DNA from: Acetobacter sp. UBA5411
Lineage (GTDB): Bacteria > Pseudomonadota > Alphaproteobacteria > Acetobacterales > Acetobacteraceae
Length of the DNA stretch: 7,650 bases
NCBI RefSeq assembly: GCF_002409645.1
Contig: NZ_DHNR01000025.1
Span: 1-7,650 of the forward strand
Direction: 5' to 3'
Shown: piece after piece, positions 1 through 6,095 of the stretch
Numbering within the stretch: position 1 is the stretch's first letter
How the letters are laid out: every line of letters starts with the position of its first letter
Position numbers and translations under genes: made by a program
Notes under the pieces: model-generated
Database searches by the model: none
Seen by the model: the letters and a program-made list of their open reading frames with translations, nothing else
What the model was told of the DNA's origin: nothing

Positions 1-52
1 AACCCGGAACAGACTGTTTCACGGCCCGTTTATTGTGTCGCAGTGAGATGGA

Positions 53-68
53 GTTGCAGGCGTGCAAC
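53..68. repeat. Short perfect inverted repeat upstream of gene 1
   Basis: GTTGCA (53-58) and TGCAAC (63-68) are perfect reverse complements separated by GGCG. The repeat lies 13 bp before the Shine-Dalgarno sequence of the CheB-like gene, so it could be an operator half-site pair or a small leader hairpin. Seen directly; the function is inferred. A 6-bp repeat can arise by chance. Confidence 0.35.
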
Positions 69-81
69 AGAGCGCCTTCAC

Positions 82-86
82 GGGAG
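82..86 (+). promoter_or_regulatory. Ribosome-binding site that sets the gene 1 start
   Basis: GGGAG lies 4 nt before the ATG at 91. It favours that ATG over an in-frame GTG at 43, which would add 16 residues that do not resemble the start of a receiver domain. Confidence 0.6.
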
Positions 87-90
87 TCAA

Positions 91-1212
91 ATGGTGACGA
101 CAGCAGATCAGGTCTTTTCACAGCCGACAGCGGTTATACGTCAGGCTACTCCGGAAGGACCGCCGGTGCGTGTACTGGTGGCCGACGATGATCCCGAAAT
201 CCGTGCGCTTGTCCGTCGTGTGTTTGCCGCCAGCCCGGATTGTTCCGACTGCCTCGAGGCGGAAGATGCTGAGGATGTTTTCACTACCCTTGAGACTTCG
301 CCTCCGGATGTGATCCTGCTCCGGTCATCCCTTGCCGGGATGAATGGATTGCAGGCCACGCGCTCCATCATGGTCAGGCACCCGGTTCCGATCATCATCA
401 TGGCTGATGTTGGGGAAGAGGATCTTGATCGGGCGTTTGAATGTCTTCGCTCCGGTGCGCTTGATATTGTCATGAGGACGGAAGCCGCACTTTCCTCGTC
501 AGAGACCCTTGCCCGGGTTGTGAGTCTTGCACGTCAGGCGAAGGAATTGCAGCCACGCCAGGATGCGCCGGAAGCGCAGACGGGTGCTTCAGCCTTCCCG
601 GTTAAGGCTCTTTTTCTGATGGCGGGGACAGGGGCGCTTGGATCGGCTCTGCGTGTCTATCAGGACTGTGATCTCGCTGCTTCCATCCCGGTTGTGCTGG
701 TGACAGCGCTTCCGCCTTCTCTGCTGCCAGAGTTTGTGCGCTGGCTGGATGAAACATTTGAAAACGGTGCAAAGCTGGCGGACCTTGCTACCGGGCAGCC
801 TCTGAAGGCTGGTCCATTGAATGTCGTGGTGGCTTCGGCTCTGCCGCGGGTGGTGGCTTCAGACGACAAGGGTGTCATTCTCGCCGGACTGCCTGATGGT
901 CCTTGGGCTGCACCTCTGACCCCATCGGGGGAAAATGGTTTTGATGTGCTGCTCGCCTCGGCGGCTGAAGTGGCGGCAAAAGAGACGGTCGCGGTTATGC
1001 TGGGAGGGCTTCACTCCTCGGGGGCGGCTGGCCTTTCCCTTCTGAAGCGGGCAGGGGGGCGTGCCTTCGTGGAATTGCCCGCATTGTGCCCATTTGCCCG
1101 CAGTTCTTTTACCGCAGTCAGGATCGGGGCTGCGGATGCGTATGCGAATGTCAGTCACCTCGTGACGTTGCTGGATGGTCTCAGCGCGCAACAGGCAGTG
1201 TCCGGTGCATAG
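91..1212 (+). CDS. CheB-like protein with degenerate receiver and degenerate methylesterase domain
   Basis: The 373-residue protein has the layout of chemotaxis methylesterase CheB: a receiver at about residues 26-145, a linker, and a CheB-type domain at about 172-367. In the receiver the acidic cluster (D32-D34) is kept, but the phosphoacceptor position in the stretch DVILLRSSLAGMNG is Arg78. The usual Ser/Thr is Ala105 and the usual Lys is Arg129. In the second domain the motif GASTGG reads AGTGAL, placing Gly179 at the catalytic Ser. QHMP reads TALP, giving Ala206 for His. GMGNDGAAG reads GLHSSGAAG, giving Ser310 for Asp. CheB removes methyl groups from chemoreceptor glutamates; this protein probably cannot, and may be a scaffold or binding partner. 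No chemoreceptor or CheR gene is in the window. It is the first visible gene of a three-gene operon, with gene 2 starting 2 bp after its stop. The fold assignment is firm; loss of activity is inferred from hand alignment to E. coli CheB. Confidence 0.85.
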   Translation: MVTTADQVFSQPTAVIRQATPEGPPVRVLVADDDPEIRALVRRVFAASPDCSDCLEAEDAEDVFTTLETSPPDVILLRSSLAGMNGLQATRSIMVRHPVPIIIMADVGEEDLDRAFECLRSGALDIVMRTEAALSSSETLARVVSLARQAKELQPRQDAPEAQTGASAFPVKALFLMAGTGALGSALRVYQDCDLAASIPVVLVTALPPSLLPEFVRWLDETFENGAKLADLATGQPLKAGPLNVVVASALPRVVASDDKGVILAGLPDGPWAAPLTPSGENGFDVLLASAAEVAAKETVAVMLGGLHSSGAAGLSLLKRAGGRAFVELPALCPFARSSFTAVRIGAADAYANVSHLVTLLDGLSAQQAVSGA

Positions 1213-1214
1213 GT

Positions 1215-3008
1215 ATGAGCAATCACAAGCCTCTCGTTCTTCTGGTTGGACAGTCTGAGACAACGGATCGATTTTCCGCAGGACTGACCGGGCACGGCTA
1301 TGAGGTCAATGTTGTCGCAGATGCCGAGGCAGCGCTTGACAGTCTTGATCAGCAGCCGCCCGCTATTCTGATTACTGAATTTTCCTTGCCCGGTATGACG
1401 GGATGCAAGATGGCGCGTCAGCTTCGTCTCAACAGACTGACACGTTCGCTGCCCATCATCATGCTGACCGATGATGAACCGATGATGTGTGAAGCCTTCA
1501 GGGCTGGCATTGATGTCTGTGTTTCTCGCACTGTGACCCCAGCCTTTCTCGCCCTGCGGATCGAAACGTTGTTGCGTGGCCTGAAAATTACCGCACAGGC
1601 CATGATGCAGGAGCGGTTCAGACGCCCAACCGTGGCGATTGCTACGGTGGGAGATGGGAGATTGCGTCACTGGCCTGCGTCCTCTGGGTCGGTAGATACT
1701 ACGCCGCCTGTTGTCGATCTGCTGAGGGGGGAAGGCGTGGATACGATCCTGCTTGATCCCTCGACACTGGCTGGCGCACCCGATTTCTGGCTGCCCGCCG
1801 TGGATTGCGTGGTGGTGGACCTGACCTCCCGTGCGTTCGATGGATTGGCCTTTTGCCGTATGCTTGATTGGCAGCGTTATACGTCATTCGCTACGACGAT
1901 CACGCCACCACGTCTGCTCGGTTTTGGTGGCGATGAAGAGCCGGATGTCCTTGCGGCGTATGATGCGGGAGTGGATGACTGCGTCGGGTCTTCAGTCACC
2001 CCCGAGATTCTGCTTCTTCATGTCCGTAGCCTGCTTTATCGCAAGGCTATTCTGGACGAGAGCCTGCGAAGCGAGGCCGAACGCGCTGCGCGGGATGCGG
2101 CCATGGAGGGTGCGCGGGCCAAAACGGTTCTGGCGGATGCGCTGGAACAGGCCAACGACGAACTCGGTGCGGCCAACCGCAAACTCATTGAGGCGCAGAC
2201 GCGGCTTGTGCAGTCAGCGAAGATGGCGTCTCTCGGCGAACTGGTTGCCGGCATCGCGCATGAATTCAATAATCCCCTCGCTTTTGTCATTGCGCATGAG
2301 ACGACGGTTTCCCGCACTCTGGAAGGGGCCTTGTCGGCGCTGGATAAGGGAGATGTCGAGACTGTCCGGGCGCTGCTGGAGAAAGGGCAGGATCGTCTCG
2401 GTGCGACTTCGATCGGGCTTGGGCGCATGCGGGATCTGGTGTCCAGTCTGAGACGTTTTTCCAGACTGGATCAGGGTGCGTTTAAAGATGTTGATCTCCC
2501 GGATGCGATCAACACGGTCCTCGCATTGCTGTCTCCAAAACTTTCTGAAAATATCAAGGTCGATCTCGCATTCGATGCCCCTCCGGTTCTCCGCTGTCAG
2601 GTGGCGCTCGTGCATCAGGTCGTGATGAACATCATCAGCAACGCCGCCGATGCCCTGCTTTCCTTGCCGGAAAGTGATCAGAGAATTCCGCTGATCAATA
2701 TCAGCACGGCGTTGTGCGATGCAGAGGATGGAACAGCCGTTCATTACGTCATTTCCATCTGCGATAATGGACCGGGTATTTCTCCCTTCATGCGCGAGCG
2801 TGTGTTCGAGCCCTTCTTCACGACAAAGCCCGTTGGTGAAGGAACCGGCCTTGGCCTTGCCACGGCATACGGCATCGTGCAGGCTCATGGGGGAACGATT
2901 GAGGTTTCCAAATCTTCCATGGGTGGGGCCTGTTTCACTGTAGCGATCCCGTATCTGCCCCCGGAAACAGCAGAAGGAACGGCTTTTCTTGTGGGAGAGT
3001 TGCCATGA
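1215..3008 (+). CDS. Soluble histidine kinase with two degenerate N-terminal receiver domains
   Basis: The 597-residue protein has no membrane segment. Domains in order: receiver 1 (about 6-122), receiver 2 (about 139-270), a charged helical, probably coiled-coil linker (about 274-335), a HisKA-type dimerisation domain with phospho-accepting His349 in GIAHEFNNPL, and an HATPase domain (about 450-585). The HATPase shows the N box (MNIISNAADAL), G1 box (DNGPGI), FEPFFTTK and GTGLGLA. The kinase core looks intact. Receiver 1 lacks the acidic pair (Gly12-Gln13), has Glu55 at the phosphoacceptor position (ITEFSLPGMTG), keeps Thr85 and has Arg105 for Lys. Receiver 2 keeps a candidate phosphoacceptor, Asp202 in VVVDLTSRAFDG, but has Ser259 for Lys. 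An in-frame ATG at 1086 lies inside gene 1; the ATG at 1215 is preferred because the receiver fold begins immediately and the 2-bp gap suggests translational coupling. Likely phosphotransfer partners are the intact receivers of gene 3. The signal and output are unknown. Confidence 0.88.
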   Translation: MSNHKPLVLLVGQSETTDRFSAGLTGHGYEVNVVADAEAALDSLDQQPPAILITEFSLPGMTGCKMARQLRLNRLTRSLPIIMLTDDEPMMCEAFRAGIDVCVSRTVTPAFLALRIETLLRGLKITAQAMMQERFRRPTVAIATVGDGRLRHWPASSGSVDTTPPVVDLLRGEGVDTILLDPSTLAGAPDFWLPAVDCVVVDLTSRAFDGLAFCRMLDWQRYTSFATTITPPRLLGFGGDEEPDVLAAYDAGVDDCVGSSVTPEILLLHVRSLLYRKAILDESLRSEAERAARDAAMEGARAKTVLADALEQANDELGAANRKLIEAQTRLVQSAKMASLGELVAGIAHEFNNPLAFVIAHETTVSRTLEGALSALDKGDVETVRALLEKGQDRLGATSIGLGRMRDLVSSLRRFSRLDQGAFKDVDLPDAINTVLALLSPKLSENIKVDLAFDAPPVLRCQVALVHQVVMNIISNAADALLSLPESDQRIPLINISTALCDAEDGTAVHYVISICDNGPGISPFMRERVFEPFFTTKPVGEGTGLGLATAYGIVQAHGGTIEVSKSSMGGACFTVAIPYLPPETAEGTAFLVGELP

Positions 3009-4951
3009 ACGCGATCCAGGATGGCATTCATCAGGATAAGATTCTGATCGTTGACGACGAGCCGGAAATTCTGATTGCGCTCACTGATCTGCTTGATGAC
3101 GAATTTGTGATCATTCAGGCTTCCTCTGCACAGGAAGCCTTGACCCTTCTTCGTAATCATTCAGATATTTCAGTCATCATTTCTGATCAACGCATGCGTG
3201 ACATGACCGGTGACGTCTTCCTCACCGAAGCCCGTAAAATCTCGGATGCGGGGACAATTCTCCTTACCGGTTATGCCGACCTTGATACGGTGGTTTCCGC
3301 ACTCAATCGCGGAGCGATTTCCTTTTACGCCGCAAAACCGTGGGAAGCAGGCAGCCTGCTGGCCATGGTGCGGGAAGCGGCTGCCGGATATCGCACACGG
3401 TGTGAACTGAATACGGAACGCGCCCTGTTGAGGAGCCTGTTCGACAATCTCCCGCTGGGACTTGCGATTACCGATACGGCAGGGCGTATCACGCGACTAA
3501 ATGCACTGGCGGCGGAGGCCTTTGGTCGGCCATTGAAGGAGTGCATTGGACAGGCCGAGACCGCTCTGCTGGGCGATGTGCCTGTTGAAACAAGAAGCGC
3601 CGATAATCTCAACACAGTTGATGAATTTCCGGGTGTGCGACGGGTCGGCCCCGATGGGCGTGAAAGCTGGCATCGGATTTCACGGATTGAACTGGCTTTG
3701 CCATCGGATACATCTGCCGTTCATCCCGTCTCGGTCCTGATCGACCAGAATGTCACTGATCTGATCGAAATGGAAAAACGGGCGCGTCAGGCTGACAAGA
3801 TGCAGGCCATCGGTACGCTGGCTGGCGGCATTGCCCATGATTTCAACAATCTTTTGACTGCCATTCTGGGCTCTCTTGAACTTGTTCAGGATATGCAGCC
3901 TCCGACCGATCCCAATATCAGCCGTCTCTTCACCAATGCGATGGATGCCGCGCGTCGGGGAGCAGTGCTGACGCAGAAACTGCTCGATTTCAGCCGCCCG
4001 CGTGATCTTGCCCGTCGACCGGTAGACGTGCCGAAACTGCTGGGACAGATGCAGGGTTTGCTGGCGCAGAGTGTTGGCGGCGGTGGTTCACGCGCTGTCC
4101 CGGTTCGGCTCAGGCTCCCCGATGAAGAGTTGCCGCAGGCGTCCACCGATCCGTCGTTGCTGGAAGTCGCTCTGGTCAATCTGTGCCTCAACGCTCGTGA
4201 TGCTCAGCCGAAAGGGGGAGAGATCATCATTTCGGCCGAAGCGGTAACGTTGAGTCCGGATGATCAGCCGAAAAACATGGTGGTCGGACGATCCGGGCGA
4301 CCACTACCGCCGGGGCATTACGTTGTCGTTTCCGTGGCGGATCGTGGTGTTGGCATGACACCGGAAACACAGGCTCGTATTTTTGAGCCGTTCTTCACGA
4401 CAAAATCAGTCGGTTCCGGCATCGGGCTTGGACTGCCGATGGTGTACGGCTTCGTGCAGCGTAACGGCGGCGATGTCAGGGTTTCCAGCAATCCCGGCGT
4501 CGGAACCTCCATCGAACTCTGGCTGCCGGCAATCAGCAAGGACGGTAGTCAGGGAGCCATACAGCCGGGTCCGACGGAAACGCACCATAGTCATGGTAAT
4601 CAGCGCAGTATCCTTGTCGTGGATGATGATCCTGCCGTGGCCGCGGTGACCGTGGGTTTCCTCGCAAAGGCGGGTTTCAGGGTTCTGGAAAGTCATAGCG
4701 GAGCAAAAGCGCTCGATCTGGTTCGTTCCCGACCGGATATTGGTCTCGTGGTGATGGATCTCTTGATGCCGGAGATGAATGGCGACGAATGCGCTCGTCG
4801 GATCGCGGTTCTTCGGCCTGATCTGGCGGTGATCTTTGTTACGGGCTTTGCTGACCGCGCCATTCTGCCCCCTGATGCCCGTGTGCTGGCCAAGCCCTTT
4901 ACGCGGGAGGCCCTGCTGTCCGGGGTGGAAGATCTTATTCCGGGGAAGTAA
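3005..4951 (+). CDS. Hybrid histidine kinase, REC-PAS-HisKA-HATPase-REC
   Basis: The 648-residue soluble protein overlaps gene 2 by ATGA, with a GGGAGAG ribosome-binding site just upstream, so the two are probably translated together. Receiver 1 (about 9-122) has VDDE, phosphoacceptor Asp61 in SDQRMRDMTG, the switch Thr in LLTGY and Lys in AKPW; this is the receiver style seen in HupR/RpfG-like proteins. A PAS-like segment (about 141-255) follows. HisKA carries His278 in GIAHDFNNLL, and HATPase (about 375-507) shows NLCLNARDA, ADRGVGM, FEPFFTTK and GSGIGLGL. A polar linker leads to a C-terminal receiver (about 534-646) with VDDDP, Asp585 in VMDLLMPEMNG, Thr in VTGFAD and Lys630 in AKPF. All key residues are present. 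It probably autophosphorylates His278 and passes phosphate to Asp585, with the N-terminal receiver acting as an input. No DNA-binding or enzymatic output domain is visible. The last codons lie in the left arm of a downstream inverted repeat. Confidence 0.92.
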   Translation: MNAIQDGIHQDKILIVDDEPEILIALTDLLDDEFVIIQASSAQEALTLLRNHSDISVIISDQRMRDMTGDVFLTEARKISDAGTILLTGYADLDTVVSALNRGAISFYAAKPWEAGSLLAMVREAAAGYRTRCELNTERALLRSLFDNLPLGLAITDTAGRITRLNALAAEAFGRPLKECIGQAETALLGDVPVETRSADNLNTVDEFPGVRRVGPDGRESWHRISRIELALPSDTSAVHPVSVLIDQNVTDLIEMEKRARQADKMQAIGTLAGGIAHDFNNLLTAILGSLELVQDMQPPTDPNISRLFTNAMDAARRGAVLTQKLLDFSRPRDLARRPVDVPKLLGQMQGLLAQSVGGGGSRAVPVRLRLPDEELPQASTDPSLLEVALVNLCLNARDAQPKGGEIIISAEAVTLSPDDQPKNMVVGRSGRPLPPGHYVVVSVADRGVGMTPETQARIFEPFFTTKSVGSGIGLGLPMVYGFVQRNGGDVRVSSNPGVGTSIELWLPAISKDGSQGAIQPGPTETHHSHGNQRSILVVDDDPAVAAVTVGFLAKAGFRVLESHSGAKALDLVRSRPDIGLVVMDLLMPEMNGDECARRIAVLRPDLAVIFVTGFADRAILPPDARVLAKPFTREALLSGVEDLIPGK

Positions 4952-4969
4952 GGGGAAATAAGAAGGTCT

Positions 4970-4995
4970 GCTCCTGATATTGAAACATCAGAAGC
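4970..4995. repeat. Hairpin inside the outer inverted repeat
   Basis: GCTCCTGAT (4970-4978) and ATCAGAAGC (4987-4995) pair over 9 positions with one C-A mismatch, leaving an 8-nt loop. It lies just 3' of the hybrid kinase gene. No T-run follows. Confidence 0.45.
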
Positions 4996-5025
4996 GGACA
5001 CTCCTATTAGGCCGATGCCATAATG

Positions 5026-5047
5026 CTTGAGTGAAATCGCACTCAAG
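5026..5047. repeat. Perfect 8-bp hairpin, possible transcript end
   Basis: CTTGAGTG (5026-5033) and CACTCAAG (5040-5047) are perfect complements with a 6-nt loop AAATCG. It sits one base from the right outer arm. The downstream sequence ACTTATTTCCCC is only partly T-rich, so an intrinsic terminator for the three-gene operon is possible but weak. Confidence 0.55.
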
Positions 5048-5072
5048 ACTTATTTCCCCGATTTCCCCATAC

Positions 5073-5099
5073 TGGTTTTGGCATATCTCCCCAAAGCCA
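5073..5099. repeat. Small hairpin in the convergent gap
   Basis: TGGTTTTGG (5073-5081) pairs with CCAAAGCCA (5091-5099) over 9 positions, including one G-T wobble, with a 9-nt loop. It is one of several adjacent inverted repeats in this gap and no function is evident. Confidence 0.4.
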
Positions 5100-5104
5100 C
5101 GAGC

Positions 5105-5156
5105 TTTTGTCACTGAGGTTTAAGCGGCTTTCCCACTACAAGCCTCAGTGACAGAG
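5105..5156. repeat. Long inverted repeat downstream of the SDR gene
   Basis: TGTCACTGAGG (5108-5118) and CCTCAGTGACA (5143-5153) are perfect 11-bp complements. Allowing wobble pairs, the stem reaches 17 bp (5105-5121 with 5140-5156) around an 18-nt loop. It lies about 40 bp beyond the SDR stop codon, where a terminator for that gene would be expected. No T-run follows on either strand, so Rho-independent termination is not well supported. An mRNA 3' stabilising hairpin or a remnant of a mobile element are alternatives. Confidence 0.6.
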
Positions 5157-5198
5157 ACGACCTTCCTGTCACTCGTTCTGCGACCAGTGTTCGGATAC

Positions 5199-5945
5199 TC
5201 ACCATCCCTGTTCGGTGGGAAGAACGAACAGTTCTGCAACATCCATGCGGGCCGGTGATTTCAGTGCAAACAGGATGCTGTCAGCAATGTCTTCACCTTC
5301 AAGAAATGTCATGGAAGCCGCCAGATCATCCATCTGTTTGCGGTAAGCGGCATCTTTAATCTGCTCGTACAGTTCTGACTTCACAGCTCCCGGCTGGATA
5401 CAAGTGACGCGAATATTGTGCTTTGGTCCGATCTCCATCCTAAGCCCATCCGAGAACGCCGTGACAGCGGCCTTGGTGGCGCAATAAACGGCCAGACCCG
5501 TAAAGACTTTCCGACCCGCAATCGAGGACATGTTGAAGATATGTCCCGAATGTTGCGCGATCATCTGTGGGAGAACCGCTGCCGTTGCATTGAAAACGCC
5601 CGATACGTTTACGTCCACCATCCGCTTCCACTCGTCCACTTTCAGACTGTCAATGCTGGACAAAGGCATCAGGCCCGCATTGTTGACCAGCACATCAATC
5701 CTGCCGAATTGGGCGATCAGAGTATCTGCGGCAGCTTTGCATGACGCTGGATCCGTCACGTCGGTTGGAAGGGCAACAGCTTTTCCACCTGCATCGGTGA
5801 TTTCCGTCATCAGCGCCTCCAGACGGTCCTTGCGCCGGGCCGCCAGACCGACAATAACGCCTTCTGTTGCAAGTTTGCGTGCTGTTGCCGCTCCAATTCC
5901 ACTCGAGGCCCCGGTAACAAGTGCAACTTTACCTCTGATGCTCAT
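5199..5945 (-). CDS. Classical short-chain dehydrogenase/reductase (SDR)
   Basis: The 248-residue protein is a standard-length classical SDR. It has the glycine-rich TGASSGIG motif (11-18), Arg37-Arg38 after beta strand 2, which suggests NADP(H) rather than NAD(H), Asp62, NNAG (88-91), a structural Asn at 113, catalytic Ser141 in NMSSIAG, and Tyr154-Lys158 in YCATK. A PG motif follows at 185-186. It should reduce a carbonyl or oxidise an alcohol in the cytosol; the substrate cannot be read from sequence. Overall it resembles the YdfG-like 3-hydroxy acid dehydrogenase type. An ATG 12 bp upstream (5957) is in frame, but the internal ATG at 5945 has a GGAG at 6-nt spacing and gives the usual SDR N-terminus, so it is chosen. 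It is divergent from the AraC-type gene at 6096, the likely regulator. Confidence 0.93.
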   Translation of the reverse strand: MSIRGKVALVTGASSGIGAATARKLATEGVIVGLAARRKDRLEALMTEITDAGGKAVALPTDVTDPASCKAAADTLIAQFGRIDVLVNNAGLMPLSSIDSLKVDEWKRMVDVNVSGVFNATAAVLPQMIAQHSGHIFNMSSIAGRKVFTGLAVYCATKAAVTAFSDGLRMEIGPKHNIRVTCIQPGAVKSELYEQIKDAAYRKQMDDLAASMTFLEGEDIADSILFALKSPARMDVAELFVLPTEQGW

Positions 5946-6095
5946 GATAATCTCCATGTGTTCCGTTTAAAACAGTCGAAAAACATGTAGAGGCTACGGA
6001 GTTAGGCTTCTCTCGTCCTTTTGCTGAAACTATCGTGATTTTGTGCTTCTGTGCGATGTCAGGTCGCCTCATGACACCTTCAAAAGGTAAACCGA
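5946..6095. promoter_or_regulatory. Divergent promoter region, SDR and AraC genes
   Basis: This 150-bp gap must hold both promoters. A candidate operator is the spaced repeat TGTCA (6057-6061) and TGACA (6072-6076), close to the AraC start. No convincing -35/-10 pair could be assigned by eye on either strand. AraC-family activators often bind such shared regions, so control of the SDR from here is a reasonable inference. Confidence 0.4.
5952..5955 (-). promoter_or_regulatory. Ribosome-binding site that sets the SDR start
   Basis: GGAG on the - strand, 6 nt before the ATG at 5945. The alternative ATG at 5957 overlaps this site and has only a weak GGAA upstream, so it is less likely to be used. 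Confidence 0.65.

Larger units (their letters stand above)
4942..5068. repeat. Long imperfect inverted-repeat pair enclosing two hairpins
   Basis: GGGGAAATAAG (4952-4962) is the exact reverse complement of CTTATTTCCCC (5049-5059). The match continues outward, imperfectly and with a 1-nt offset, to 4942 and 5068, giving arms of about 20 bp. The left arm spans the stop codon of the hybrid kinase. The enclosed 86 bp contain two smaller hairpins, so the transcript could fold as a three-way junction. No target-site duplication was seen, so a small inserted element (MITE-like) is possible but not shown. It could also act as a transcript end or stability element. Confidence 0.55.

Noticed and set aside
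43..90. GTG at 43 as an upstream start for the CheB-like gene
   Set aside because: The added 16 residues do not look like a domain start and no good ribosome-binding site precedes it, whereas GGGAG precedes the ATG at 91.
1086..1214. ATG at 1086 as the start of the gene 2 kinase
   Set aside because: It would overlap gene 1 by about 127 bp and add a Cys-rich non-domain stretch. The ATG at 1215 directly begins the receiver fold.
859..1670. Overlapping - strand open frames opposite genes 1 and 2
   Set aside because: Their composition is typical of reverse-frame shadows and they cross the junction of two well-supported genes.
1831..2451. A 206-codon + strand open frame inside the gene 2 kinase
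   Set aside because: It is rich in Arg, Trp and Met and has no domain; it is an out-of-frame shadow of the kinase, whose own frame has clear motifs.
2214..2888. A 224-codon - strand open frame opposite the gene 2 kinase
   Set aside because: It lies wholly antisense to the HisKA and HATPase coding sequence and shows no recognisable domain.
5026..5047. Confident call of a Rho-independent terminator
   Set aside because: The stem is perfect but the following bases are not a T-run, so it is reported as a hairpin only.
4942..5156. Insertion sequence or integron attachment site
   Set aside because: No transposase or integrase gene, no target duplication and no attC core motifs were seen, so only the inverted repeats are claimed.
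5946..5957. ATG at 5957 as the SDR start
   Set aside because: It would place the strong GGAG site inside the coding sequence and add four residues absent from the usual SDR N-terminus.
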